Origin: Chryseobacterium oranimense
GTDB taxonomy: Bacteria > Bacteroidota > Bacteroidia > Flavobacteriales > Weeksellaceae
NCBI RefSeq assembly: GCF_900129755.1
Contig: NZ_FQWT01000001.1
Coordinates: 186,001-250,000, forward strand
DNA: 64,000 nucleotides
Direction: 5' to 3'
Part shown: in pieces, positions 53,126 to 62,609 of the stretch
Layout: each line of letters begins with the position of its first letter
Position numbering within the stretch: the first letter of the stretch is position 1
The notes under the pieces: generated by a model
The model's input: the letters and a program-made list of their open reading frames with translations, nothing else
Database searches by the model: none
Told to the model about the DNA's origin: nothing
Position numbers and translations under genes: made by a program

Positions 53126-54154
53126 TTATGTGAACTCATTTAAAAAATTATGAACAATTTCATATTCCAGATTCACCTTAGATTCATTCCAATTGAGGGC
53201 TGGATCGAAGAATCCCTGGCACTGATCATAAACATACGGCTGAAATCCATAACTGATTTCTACCATTAAAGGCCGGTCTTCAGAATCAAATATAAAATCG
53301 TACGCAACGCATATCATTTTCAGCTGCCGGGCAGTTTTAAATGCGATATCCACTGCTTCAAGATTGAATTTTCCCGGTGCAAATTCCAGCCTGCCACTGC
53401 CGGATGCCCTGAAATCATTATCCCTGGTATTTCTTTTAAGATAATAGCACTTATCCCCAATTACAATAAGCCTTATATCATAAGTCAGTCCCGGGATAAA
53501 TTCCTGGAAATAGACATAATTTCTCTGTTTAGGAAAAACCTTGTATTGTCGATCTACAAAAATCCCTTTGAATCCCCATTTCAGGACTCTGAGAAAATTG
53601 TGTGTGGTCTTCTGCCTCCAGAATCTCTCGATCGTATCAGTAAAAACCGTCCAGGAATCAAATGCAGCAAACCCGCTTCCAAATGCCTGGTTTACGATTT
53701 TTCTGGCCTGGCTTTTCGTTTTAATAAGCTTTACATTAATGGATCCCGCCCCACCTTTTAATTTAAAGACTTTCGGAAAAGATGTCTTTTCTATATACTC
53801 TTCCGCTTCTTTCTTATGGTAAAAAACATCTGCCTTTACCAACGGTACTTCCAATGCTTCCAAAAGATATTTCTGGGCCACTTTATCATCAAAATGCCAA
53901 TAGGCGTCTTCACTCGGAAATGTCTTTATCCCGATCTGGCTGATGGATCTGAACAAGGTTCTCGCATGCAGCATATCTTCATAATAATTCTGGTTGAAAT
54001 GCCACATAAAGTGGGTTACCTGATGTTCTTTTACCTGTGCAATGATATCATTATCAAAGGCATTTAATAAAACATACGGTATATTTTTCTCTTCCAGATA
54101 CTCGATCCAGCGATCGGAAAAACTTCCTTTACGGTGATGTATTGCTATCTTCAT
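53126..54154 (-). CDS. ATP-grasp (RimK-like) protein in the polysaccharide locus
   Basis: A 342-residue cytoplasmic protein. The N-terminal part is Rossmann-like. An ATP-grasp core follows: the lysine-bearing strand V-F-K-L-K-G-G-A-G-S-I-N-V (about 131-143), Q-E-F-I-P-G-L-T-Y-D-I-R-L-I-V-I-G-D (about 225-242), and the Mg-binding A-Y-D-F-I-F-D and V-E-I-S-Y-G-F segments. The family joins carboxylates to amines or other nucleophiles at the cost of ATP. In this setting it may attach an amino acid to a uronic-acid residue or precursor (inference). It overlaps the flippase gene by four bases. Confidence 0.8.
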   Translation of the reverse strand: MKIAIHHRKGSFSDRWIEYLEEKNIPYVLLNAFDNDIIAQVKEHQVTHFMWHFNQNYYEDMLHARTLFRSISQIGIKTFPSEDAYWHFDDKVAQKYLLEALEVPLVKADVFYHKKEAEEYIEKTSFPKVFKLKGGAGSINVKLIKTKSQARKIVNQAFGSGFAAFDSWTVFTDTIERFWRQKTTHNFLRVLKWGFKGIFVDRQYKVFPKQRNYVYFQEFIPGLTYDIRLIVIGDKCYYLKRNTRDNDFRASGSGRLEFAPGKFNLEAVDIAFKTARQLKMICVAYDFIFDSEDRPLMVEISYGFQPYVYDQCQGFFDPALNWNESKVNLEYEIVHNFLNEFT

Positions 54155-55389
54155 TTCTTCTTTCTAAAAAATTTATAAAATAATCCTCCACCCATTATGC
54201 ATCTGGCTAAAGACAAATTAATAGCAGCTCCCAATACAGAGTAAAAATGAATCAGGGGGTATGCCAAAATAAAACCTAAAACAGAAGCAAATAAGGTATT
54301 CGTCATGACTAATTTATCCTGGCGGTGAACAATAAAATAATTGAGCCCGAAAATATTATAGAGGGTATAACCAAACAATCCTATGGCCAGTATCAACAGT
54401 ATCCAGAATGCATTTTCGTAGTTCACATTCAGATACCAGAAGATTAATTTATTAAAAACCAATACTCCGATGATCATAATGCTTATGGTGATCAGCATCA
54501 TATTTTTGTACCATTGGAAGGCATCTTTTTTACGGTTCAGGAATGGAAAGAACACGCGGGAAAGAATTTCAATCAGGGTAACAATAAGATTCACTACCGT
54601 TAAAATAGCCTGATAAATCCCCACCAATTTCGGCGTTCCTAAAATTCCCAGCAGGAAAGTACTGGTGTTATTATACAGGTTAGGCACAAACTGGTTGATG
54701 AAAATCGGTGAGTTTGTTTTTATGGTTTTAATGATCAGTTTATAAGGCAGGAAAATGAATTTCAGCTTATATTTCTTTACCAGCACATACTGCCCCACCA
54801 AACCTGCTCCTACATAACCTGCACTTTGCAGCAGAGGATAGATCCAGAAATCACTTTCTTTTTTAATAAAAATAAAAACACACAGCGTAAAAAACAGTTT
54901 AATCCCCAGGTTCAGATAGGTAATGTAACGCATTTTTTCAATGCCCTGAAAGAACCATTCCGGGAATAATACATAGCCCAGCAAAAGGAGACTTGTATAA
55001 AAATAAATTTCCTTGTTTTCGTAAAAAGGCGGATACAGGAAGACTGCAATGGCAATAATAAGCCATGAAAGCAGCAGGAAAAGAGTTTTAATGGTTAAGA
55101 CCTTACTGTAAATGATATTAAGCTTTTTCGGGCTGTCCCGGTAAATAGCCACATCGCGGGTAGCCGTGATCCTGAAACTGAAATCCGTTAAAGCCGTAAA
55201 ATAAGCAATAAGCGATGCTGAAAAAACAATAACTCCATATTTTTCAAAGCCGATTACCCTTAAGATATAAGGCAGGGTAACCAGTGGCAACAACATTCCT
55301 ATTAACTGCAATGCAGATAACGAAACGAAGTTTTCCAACAGCGCCTTCTTGTCTTTCGTATTAAAAATCTTTTTTATCCTGTTCACCAT
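54151..55389 (-). CDS. wzx: Oligosaccharide flippase (Wzx)
   Basis: A 412-residue membrane protein with about 12 helices. It belongs to the MOP/PST superfamily, as shown by the N-terminus F-V-S-L-S-A-L-Q-L-I-G-M-L-L-P-L-V-T-L-P-Y-I-L-R-V-I-G. It moves undecaprenyl-linked repeat units to the periplasmic face. Its start codon overlaps the stop of the upstream beta-helix lipoprotein gene, and it overlaps the ATP-grasp gene by four bases downstream, indicating one tight operon. Confidence 0.93.
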   Translation of the reverse strand: MVNRIKKIFNTKDKKALLENFVSLSALQLIGMLLPLVTLPYILRVIGFEKYGVIVFSASLIAYFTALTDFSFRITATRDVAIYRDSPKKLNIIYSKVLTIKTLFLLLSWLIIAIAVFLYPPFYENKEIYFYTSLLLLGYVLFPEWFFQGIEKMRYITYLNLGIKLFFTLCVFIFIKKESDFWIYPLLQSAGYVGAGLVGQYVLVKKYKLKFIFLPYKLIIKTIKTNSPIFINQFVPNLYNNTSTFLLGILGTPKLVGIYQAILTVVNLIVTLIEILSRVFFPFLNRKKDAFQWYKNMMLITISIMIIGVLVFNKLIFWYLNVNYENAFWILLILAIGLFGYTLYNIFGLNYFIVHRQDKLVMTNTLFASVLGFILAYPLIHFYSVLGAAINLSLARCIMGGGLFYKFFRKKK

Positions 55390-56486
55390 TATTTCAAGGT
55401 AATCGTTTCGGTATTATTTTTAAATCGCTGATCAAAGCCGTTTGCATTCCTGGAAGTTGCTCCCAGTTTTCCAAAGTCCATTTTCACATTAACCTGGTGG
55501 GAAGCTCCCTTAAATGATCTGAATTTTGCCGTTGCATTATTTTGTGATGAAAAATTACTGACCGTTATATTTCCATTTAGTTGAGGGAAACCTGCATTGG
55601 GCTTATCCCTTGTCATCGCCAGTCCAAAGCCTATTTTGGACCCGTTGTCTTTAAAATTGTTTATGGCTACTGAAATGGCCTTCTGCTGTTTGCCCACCAT
55701 ATTTCCCGGGGAAATAATGAGTCCGTAGTTGCCGTTGTTTTCAGTCTCAATATTGTTAAGTTTAACATTTTTTACTTCATAAGAATTGCTGTCCGGCTCA
55801 ATGTCTATACCGGCCTGAGGATTGGTTCCTGAGGTGTTGGCAATGTAAGCGTTTTCAAGCAGCAGGTTGACCACTCCCCCAATGGTTAATCCGTTTCTGC
55901 GGTTATCTTTTAAGATGACATTCTTGATCGTTATATCTGAAGAATTAATGTTGTTCCTGCTTCCGATACAGATCCCGTCTCCCCAGTTGCTTTCAAAATA
56001 AGATCCGGTAATGTTGATCTGGCTGGACGACAAAATATAGATCCCCATTCCCCATTCTCCGGTAGTGGATAAGTGTTTGTGCTTATCTCCGGTAATGGTG
56101 GGATAATAGATATCTACATTCTGGATATTGAACAAATTTAGCATCCCGTTGCGGTCTTTGCTGTTGGGTTTCATAATCAGCTTCGAATTCTTCTGGAAGA
56201 GGATTTTCTGATTGGATTTCAATGCAAGCCCGTTCTCATTAATAAGAACCGGAAAATCAGGCATGATAAGGGTAGAGTTCTCATTGATCCCTTTCTGGAT
56301 ATAGGAAGTATAATCCGTATCTCCTTTTTTAGAATATCCTGCCGGCAAATAAGCCGTTAGATCCTTCGCTTTTTGAAAGTATGTATTTTTGACTGTATCA
56401 TATCCCGAAAAACGGTCTTTAACATAATATTGACAGCTTCCTAAAAAATATATCAGTACGAAAAATAATAAGATCGGCTTTTTCAT
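55389..56486 (-). CDS. Right-handed beta-helix lipoprotein in the polysaccharide locus
   Basis: A 365-residue exported protein. The signal peptide ends in L-G-S-C (Cys18), a lipobox. The body is a parallel beta-helix (about 50-330) with repeated N-rich turns such as G-D-G-I-C-I-G-S-R-N-N-I-N-S-S-D-I and R-R-N-G-L-T-I-G-G. This is the fold of pectate lyases, alginate C5-epimerases and some polysaccharide-trimming enzymes. Its place between polymerase and flippase genes suggests it acts on the same polymer in the periplasm. It overlaps both neighbours by one to four bases. Confidence 0.85.
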   Translation of the reverse strand: MKKPILLFFVLIYFLGSCQYYVKDRFSGYDTVKNTYFQKAKDLTAYLPAGYSKKGDTDYTSYIQKGINENSTLIMPDFPVLINENGLALKSNQKILFQKNSKLIMKPNSKDRNGMLNLFNIQNVDIYYPTITGDKHKHLSTTGEWGMGIYILSSSQINITGSYFESNWGDGICIGSRNNINSSDITIKNVILKDNRRNGLTIGGVVNLLLENAYIANTSGTNPQAGIDIEPDSNSYEVKNVKLNNIETENNGNYGLIISPGNMVGKQQKAISVAINNFKDNGSKIGFGLAMTRDKPNAGFPQLNGNITVSNFSSQNNATAKFRSFKGASHQVNVKMDFGKLGATSRNANGFDQRFKNNTETITLK

Positions 56487-57862
56487 TTTGCTAGATTTAA
56501 TTTGTTAATCATTGTAAAGAATGGTATAAACACAACTAAGTTGATAAATAACGTAGCGGAAAGGGAACCAATATTAATCATCATGGATGTTGCACAGCCA
56601 AAAGCTAAAATGATATATAAGAAAAATAAAACCGGTGAATTTGTGGTATAAGCTTTTGTCTCGAATTTAAAGGCCAGGATAGATAAAACAAAGATATAAA
56701 TGTAAAAGAAGTACATAGAAAAATGATAAAGTCCCGCCACAGAAACCGGTACAATCTGATCCCTGGAACGTCCTGCTCCATAGATATGATTATTGAATTT
56801 AATGTTGGTCTTATAATTATCATTTGAAAACTTCGACAGTACAGGTATATTCTGTGTGATATCGGATATAAAATAATAGTATTTGTCAAAAGGGTTTACC
56901 TGGTTCTTCTGGTAGGAATCGAATCCTATGGCATAGTTGGCTACTCCGCCAAAATAAGCGTTCAGCTGATAGAGCTTAAAAAAGCCTCCCACATCAGCAC
57001 TTTTTGCATTACTTGAAAATTTAGCCAGTGATGCTACCAGTAGAATAAGCACAAAGAAAGAAGAGGTATAGGTAACTATTTTCCTTCTGTAAACCGGGTA
57101 GAAATAAATAAGCAACAGGATTAAAGGAAAAGAAGCATATACAATACTGAAGCGGCTGATCCCGATAATAATGGTTGCATTGATCAATACAATCAGTATC
57201 GAAAGCATCAGCTTTGCGCCCTGCTTTATCTTAAACGAATTGATTAAAGAGAAAATATAAAGAACAATATAGGCCCTCATCACCGGGAACATAATACTGA
57301 CTAAAGGAGAAACACTTTCCAGATCCCCTGAAATTTTAAGCTTTAAATAAGTAGCAATGTCCCATACGAAGCTTAATTTGTGTAGGAAACTCCTGTTGGT
57401 TGCTATAATCAGGATAAACAGGAAGAAAAGGCCGGTGCTAACCGTGTTTAAAGGTAAAAAATCCAGTTTCCCTTTCTGCGGTTTCGGTTCTTTTGATAAA
57501 GTACAGATATGATAGGCAATCAGTATAAACAGCAGCTCAATCAGCATCATAGCAACTGCGTAAGCTTCATTAACCGTTGTACTGCCGAATTTCAGCTTGT
57601 CTCCCGTGATAAAAAGAAAAGGAATCACCACGTACCGTACAATCTGCTGAATGGTAATGATCCAGAAAATAAAATAGGATTTAAGCTTTACAAAGATGTT
57701 TGAAATAAATAAAGTGAAAAAACCTAAACCTATGGGCAAAAAATAAACATCCTGATAGGAAGTATTACTGATCTTCCCATAGATAAAGAAACCTATAGAG
57801 AAAAACAAAAAACTTAAAGTGAATAAAACTAACTTATATGATTTATTTACCTCCATGCTCAA
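56483..57862 (-). CDS. wzy: O-antigen/capsule polymerase (Wzy-like)
   Basis: A 459-residue membrane protein with about 12 helices and a large periplasmic loop (roughly 300-370, with F-D-S-Y-Q-K-N-Q and Y-G-A-G-R-S-R-D-Q). Wzy proteins are poorly conserved, so the call rests on topology, size and place next to wzx. It would join repeat units in the periplasm. First gene after the terminator at 57936-57978. No convincing promoter is visible in the 73-base gap, so read-through is likely. Confidence 0.8.
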   Translation of the reverse strand: MSMEVNKSYKLVLFTLSFLFFSIGFFIYGKISNTSYQDVYFLPIGLGFFTLFISNIFVKLKSYFIFWIITIQQIVRYVVIPFLFITGDKLKFGSTTVNEAYAVAMMLIELLFILIAYHICTLSKEPKPQKGKLDFLPLNTVSTGLFFLFILIIATNRSFLHKLSFVWDIATYLKLKISGDLESVSPLVSIMFPVMRAYIVLYIFSLINSFKIKQGAKLMLSILIVLINATIIIGISRFSIVYASFPLILLLIYFYPVYRRKIVTYTSSFFVLILLVASLAKFSSNAKSADVGGFFKLYQLNAYFGGVANYAIGFDSYQKNQVNPFDKYYYFISDITQNIPVLSKFSNDNYKTNIKFNNHIYGAGRSRDQIVPVSVAGLYHFSMYFFYIYIFVLSILAFKFETKAYTTNSPVLFFLYIILAFGCATSMMINIGSLSATLFINLVVFIPFFTMINKLNLAK

Positions 57863-57935
57863 CAGGCTGCTTACTTCTCAGTTTAAATAAATAGTATAAT
57901 ACGGTACAAACATTTCACAACGGAACAAGTCCGGA

Positions 57936-57978
57936 AAAGCCGGGAGAAAAAGCAACTTTAGCCTCTTCTCCCGGCTTT
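57936..57978 (-). terminator. Terminator after the UDP-sugar dehydrogenase gene
   Basis: Stem AAAGCCGGGAGAA/TTCTCCCGGCTTT (13 bp) with a 17-base loop, seven bases after the dehydrogenase stop and 74 before the polymerase start. The T-run on the minus strand is short, so partial read-through is plausible. Confidence 0.72.
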
Positions 57979-57984
57979 ATTATA

Positions 57985-59277
57985 TTACAGTCTGGAATCA
58001 CATTCTTCCAGAACTCCCTTTACATCATAAATAATCCCTTCTTCCTTTAAATAATGGCTCAGATCCATATCCATAAATTCTTTGTGTGCAACCGTAAGGA
58101 TAATGGCATCGAATTTTTCGTCCGGAATTTCATTAACGACATTCAGATCATACTCATGCTTTACCTCTTCCGGTTTTGCCCATGGATCAAACGTTGTAAC
58201 GTGTAAAGCGTAGTCCTCAAGCCCGTGAATCACGTCTACAGCTTTGGTATTCCTTACATCAGGACAGTTTTCTTTAAAGGTAATCCCCAGGTTTAAAACT
58301 CTCGCCCCATTGATCGTGATTTTCTTCTTGATCATGGTTTTTACCAGCTGGGAAGCCACATACTGCCCCATAGAATCATTAAGACGGCGTCCTGCCAGAA
58401 TAATTTCCGGGTGATATCCGTTTTCCTGAGCTTTCTGTGCCAGGTAATAAGGATCCACACCTATACAATGCCCGCCTACAAGTCCCGGTTTGAAAGGAAG
58501 GAAATTCCATTTCGTTCCTGCAGCTTCCAATACCGCATGGGTATCAATATCTAATAGATTGAAAATTTTGGCCAGCTCATTCACAAAAGCGATATTAATA
58601 TCCCTCTGTGAGTTTTCAATAACCTTGGCAGCCTCTGCAACCTTGATGGTCGGAGCCAAATGGGTTCCTGCAACGATCACAGATTTATACAGGTTATTTA
58701 CAACTTCTCCTATTTCCGGTGTAGAACCTGAAGTCACCTTCAGAATCTTCTCTACCGTATGCTCTTTATCTCCCGGATTGATACGTTCCGGCGAATATCC
58801 CGCGAAAAAGTCTTCATTGAATTTCAATCCTGAAACTTTTTCCAGAACAGGAATACATTCTTCTTCAGTAACGCCCGGATACACGGTGGATTCATAAATC
58901 ACGATATCTCCTTTGGATAATACTTTTGCTACCGTTTCCGAAGATTTATATAATGGAGTCAGGTCAGGACGGTTATGCTTGTCAACCGGAGTAGGAACCG
59001 TAACAATGTAAATATTTGCATCCTGAATATCCCTGATATCTGCCGAGCAGTACAATCCGTTTTCAGAAGGCTGATTAAAAGGATTTTCCTGCTTTAATAC
59101 AGCTTGTAATATTTCATTTTCCACTTCCAGAGTATTATCTACTCCTTTATTCAGCTCCTCAATCCTTCCCTGATTGATATCGAAACCTACCACCGGATAC
59201 TGGGTTGCAAATAATCGTGCTAAAGGCAGACCTACATATCCTAAACCGATAACGGCAATTTTATATTGTTTTTCCAC
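57985..59277 (-). CDS. Nucleotide-sugar dehydrogenase (TviB/WbpO type)
   Basis: A 430-residue UDP-sugar 6-dehydrogenase. N-terminal NAD loop [11 protein letters not shown] (about 10-20), the segment [10 protein letters not shown], the catalytic cysteine in [11 protein letters not shown], and a C-terminal substrate lobe with [20 protein letters not shown] and the family size point to UDP-N-acetylhexosamine (TviB/WbpO) rather than UDP-glucose. With the adjacent epimerase it would give UDP-GalNAcA. It is 21 bases from that gene. Confidence 0.92.
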   Translation of the reverse strand: MEKQYKIAVIGLGYVGLPLARLFATQYPVVGFDINQGRIEELNKGVDNTLEVENEILQAVLKQENPFNQPSENGLYCSADIRDIQDANIYIVTVPTPVDKHNRPDLTPLYKSSETVAKVLSKGDIVIYESTVYPGVTEEECIPVLEKVSGLKFNEDFFAGYSPERINPGDKEHTVEKILKVTSGSTPEIGEVVNNLYKSVIVAGTHLAPTIKVAEAAKVIENSQRDINIAFVNELAKIFNLLDIDTHAVLEAAGTKWNFLPFKPGLVGGHCIGVDPYYLAQKAQENGYHPEIILAGRRLNDSMGQYVASQLVKTMIKKKITINGARVLNLGITFKENCPDVRNTKAVDVIHGLEDYALHVTTFDPWAKPEEVKHEYDLNVVNEIPDEKFDAIILTVAHKEFMDMDLSHYLKEEGIIYDVKGVLEECDSRL

Positions 59278-59298
59278 AAAAAGTCTATTTAAACTTGT

Positions 59299-60267
59299 TT
59301 ATTTTAAATTTTCCCAATACCAGCTGATGGCTTCTTTCAAACCTTTCTCTATGGTATGGGTTGGCTGATACCCTAATAATTTTTCTGCTTTTTCCACTGA
59401 TGCCAGAGAATGCGGGATATCTCCCACACGGTTCGGCCCGTAAATAACTTCTACATCGGCAATCTTCTCGTCGAATTCGCTTAGATAGGTCTTAAGGTAT
59501 CCGATCAGGCTGTTCAGAGTTGTACGGTCTCCTACGGCTGTATTATACACGGTATTCACCGCTTCAGGATTATCCGTAAGCATTGCACGCTCGTTCATCT
59601 GAATCACATTATCGATATAGGTAAAATCACGTGAATAATCTCCTGTTCCGTTAATTGTAGGAGATTCGTGGTTGATCAGCTGCTTCACAAACAAAGGAAT
59701 CACAGCGGCATAAGCTCCGTTCGGATCCTGTCTGCGTCCAAATACATTGAAATACCTCAGACCAATACATTCTATTCCGTAAGTTTTTCCAAATACATCA
59801 GCATACAGCTCATTCACATATTTGGTAATGGCATAGGGTGATAACGGCTTCCCGATCACGTCCTCCACTTTAGGCAATGATGCCGAATCTCCATAGGTAG
59901 AAGATGATGCTGCATATACAAAACGCTTTACTTTAGCATCACGTGCGGCAATCAGCATGTTCAAAAAGCCGGAAACATTCACATCGTTACTCGTAGCAGG
60001 ATCTTTGATAGACCTTGGAACCGAACCCAATGCTGCCTGATGCAAAACGTAATCTACATTTTCCACCGCTTTCCGACAAACTTCCAAATCACGGATATCC
60101 CCTTCAATGAGCTTATAGTTCGGATTTTCCAGAAAAGGCTCAATATTATGACGGTGTCCTGTTGCAAAATTGTCCAGGCAAACAACATAATGTCCTTTAT
60201 TTAAAAAATACTCCGTTAAGTTAGAGCCGATAAAGCCCGCTCCGCCTGTAATTAAAATTTTATGCAT
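59299..60267 (-). CDS. UDP-GlcNAc 4-epimerase-like protein (TviC/WbpP type)
   Basis: A 322-residue extended SDR. NAD loop T-G-G-A-G-F-I-G (7-14), H-Q-A-A-L-G-S-V-P-R-S, the catalytic serines in A-A-S-S-S-T-Y-G-D, and Y-A-I-T-K. The S-V-P-R-S motif is typical of UDP-N-acetylglucosamine 4-epimerases of the WbpP/TviC group. It interconverts UDP-GlcNAc and UDP-GalNAc, which the next enzyme can oxidise. It starts three bases after the tyrosine kinase stop. Confidence 0.92.
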   Translation of the reverse strand: MHKILITGGAGFIGSNLTEYFLNKGHYVVCLDNFATGHRHNIEPFLENPNYKLIEGDIRDLEVCRKAVENVDYVLHQAALGSVPRSIKDPATSNDVNVSGFLNMLIAARDAKVKRFVYAASSSTYGDSASLPKVEDVIGKPLSPYAITKYVNELYADVFGKTYGIECIGLRYFNVFGRRQDPNGAYAAVIPLFVKQLINHESPTINGTGDYSRDFTYIDNVIQMNERAMLTDNPEAVNTVYNTAVGDRTTLNSLIGYLKTYLSEFDEKIADVEVIYGPNRVGDIPHSLASVEKAEKLLGYQPTHTIEKGLKEAISWYWENLK

Positions 60268-60269
60268 TT

Positions 60270-62606
60270 CTATGATTTAAAAATTTTCTTCCACCAGCTA
60301 TTTTTATCCTTGGTCTGGCTATATCCATAACCGTAGCTATAGTTGTATCCATATCCTCCTGCCCGTCTTGAAACATCATTGATGACAAAAGATACATTAG
60401 AAAGTTTAGAATCCCTCACCAGATCGTTGGCGAAATCTATCAGTATATTTTTTGATATTCCTGATCTTACCACATATAATGTTGCATCTGCCGTATCTGC
60501 AATGCTCAGGGTATCTGAAACCAGCATCAATGGTGCAGAGTCAATAATAATATAAGCATACCTGGCTGACATCTGCTCAATAAGCTTTTGGTAACGGCCA
60601 TTGGAAAGCAGCTCCTGTGGATTTGGAGGAATAGTTCCGGCATAGATAACGTCACATGAAGGGTTGGTGGTTGAAGTATGAACAAGATCTTCCACATTTA
60701 CCGAATCATCATATAAGAACTCTGTAAGACCTTTTCTTTTTACCGGTTCACTGTCGTATCTCTGGATCTGGGGATTACGGATATCCGAACCAATCAGAAG
60801 GGCTCTTCCGTTTTTATTTGCTATCGTGAGAGCAAGGTTAACGGATACCAGGGTTTTTCCCTCTCCTTTTACAGAAGAAGTTACCATGATTACTTTAGCC
60901 GAATCTTTAGCCGGAAGAACAAATTTAAGGTTTGAAACCAGAACCCTGAACGCTTCTGCCAACTCAGAAAAGTCGTTTTTCTGCACCAGATGGTTTTCAT
61001 TGTCCTTAAGTGACGGAATATCTACCAGCACGCCCAGTCGGGAACGTTCTTTGATGTCGTCTCTGCTGTAAATTTTGTCATCCAAAAGGAACAACAGATA
61101 GAAAATGGCAAAAGGAATTAAAATTCCCAGGAAAAAAGCACCTGGAAAAATAATATCTTTTTTAGGAGATACTGCTGCGTCTTCAGTAAATGCCGGGTTA
61201 ACAATTTTAGCTTTCGGAACATCTACAGACAGATTAATTGCATTTTCCTCTCTTTTCTGAAGAAGGAATAAGAAAAGCTGTTCTTTAAGATTCTGCTGAC
61301 GTTCAATTCCCCTGTATACTTTAGATTGTCCGGGAACTTTTTCTATAACACTATTGTTTGTTGTGATTTGATTTTGAAGCTGGGAGATCCCTGTCTGTAC
61401 GGTTTGTTTCTGCTCACGGATATTATCACGGATAACATCTTTTAAAGAAGCAATTTCCCTGTTCATTTCTATAACAGCCGGGTTTTCATTCGTAGCCTGC
61501 TTCAGGGTTTTATTTCTGCTGATAACAAGTAAATTATACTGAGAAATCGTTTGCTCCAGTGAAGGATTAAGCCCCAGGTTTGAAGGCATAAGCTGGTTGT
61601 TACTTTTGGAAGCTTCCGCCGACAGCGAATTCAGAAGATCCAGCTGAGCCTGCTGCTGAAGAAGTGCCTTGGTGTTTTCGCTGGTATTCTGCAAGGCCAG
61701 CTCTGCCTGAGCCTGTAAATCAACAATACGGTTGCGGTTCTGGAAATCTTCTTTCTGGTTTTCTACTCCGGAAAGGTCTTTGGTGATTACTTCCAGCCTT
61801 TTATCGATAAATTCCTGGGTATTCTGAGCCTGAAGGTTTTTATCTCTCTGCCCGTCCAGGTTATATTGTTTGGTAACTTCGTTAAGAATAGCTTCGGATT
61901 TTTCAGGAAGAGTTCCTATCAGGCTGATGTCCATTAGCATAGCCTTTTCATCCGGCAGATTTACCTGAATTGTTTTTTCAAGTTTTTTTACTTTTTCAAT
62001 AGGGTTCCAGAAGATAATTTTATACTCCGATTTTGCAGCAATTGGAGAGTTTCTCTGAAGAATCACTGTTCCGAAATCCAATCTTACAGGAACATTGAAG
62101 CTTCCTGTGAATTCCTTTTTTTTATCGTTTTGAAGGGTAAACTGGTCACCCTTTATTTCTGTAATGGTATAAGCGGCCGATACAAACTTTTCTTTGGTAT
62201 AGTCTAATATCTTTGCCGTAATAGGTACTTTGGAAAAGAGCTGTGAATCTTTGATCTCCCCCGCACTATAGTATTCTACATTCAGATTAAGGTTTTTCAC
62301 CACCTGCATAAGGATGGGCCTCGAATTCACAACAGCAGCTTCACTTTTCAGCTCATCTGAATTGCCCAGTCCTATTCCCAGGTTATCGAGATCTGCTAAC
62401 GCTGAAGAAAGATCGTTCTGTTTTTTATCAAATTTAAGCGTGGTTTTGGACTGGTATTTAGGCACACTATACCTCAGATAGATATAAGCACCTGATAAAA
62501 AGATCAAAATAGAGGCAATAAACCACGGCCATTTATAGAGGTATTTGGAAATGGTTTTTCTGATGTTCAATTTTTCCTCTTTAGCCTGAAATTCTGTCTG
62601 CTGCAT
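60270..62606 (-). CDS. wzc: Polysaccharide co-polymerase and tyrosine autokinase (Wzc)
   Basis: A 778-residue inner-membrane protein. The N-terminal helix (about 30-50) and a second helix (about 490-510) flank a periplasmic Wzz domain with coiled coils (about 250-420). The cytoplasmic BY-kinase domain has Walker A V-K-G-E-G-K-T (Lys584), Walker A' L-L-I-G-S-D-I-R-N-P and Walker B I-I-I-D-S-A-P. The C-terminal tail carries a tyrosine cluster (alternating G-Y over about 14 residues) that is autophosphorylated. It controls chain length and export together with Wza. The fused form is the Gram-negative type. Confidence 0.95.
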   Translation of the reverse strand: MQQTEFQAKEEKLNIRKTISKYLYKWPWFIASILIFLSGAYIYLRYSVPKYQSKTTLKFDKKQNDLSSALADLDNLGIGLGNSDELKSEAAVVNSRPILMQVVKNLNLNVEYYSAGEIKDSQLFSKVPITAKILDYTKEKFVSAAYTITEIKGDQFTLQNDKKKEFTGSFNVPVRLDFGTVILQRNSPIAAKSEYKIIFWNPIEKVKKLEKTIQVNLPDEKAMLMDISLIGTLPEKSEAILNEVTKQYNLDGQRDKNLQAQNTQEFIDKRLEVITKDLSGVENQKEDFQNRNRIVDLQAQAELALQNTSENTKALLQQQAQLDLLNSLSAEASKSNNQLMPSNLGLNPSLEQTISQYNLLVISRNKTLKQATNENPAVIEMNREIASLKDVIRDNIREQKQTVQTGISQLQNQITTNNSVIEKVPGQSKVYRGIERQQNLKEQLFLFLLQKREENAINLSVDVPKAKIVNPAFTEDAAVSPKKDIIFPGAFFLGILIPFAIFYLLFLLDDKIYSRDDIKERSRLGVLVDIPSLKDNENHLVQKNDFSELAEAFRVLVSNLKFVLPAKDSAKVIMVTSSVKGEGKTLVSVNLALTIANKNGRALLIGSDIRNPQIQRYDSEPVKRKGLTEFLYDDSVNVEDLVHTSTTNPSCDVIYAGTIPPNPQELLSNGRYQKLIEQMSARYAYIIIDSAPLMLVSDTLSIADTADATLYVVRSGISKNILIDFANDLVRDSKLSNVSFVINDVSRRAGGYGYNYSYGYGYSQTKDKNSWWKKIFKS

Positions 62607-62609
62607 ATT

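Noticed and set aside
57870..57935. Search for a wzy promoter in the gap after the terminator
   Set aside because: Only weak TA-rich matches without the TTTG part were seen, so none was called.
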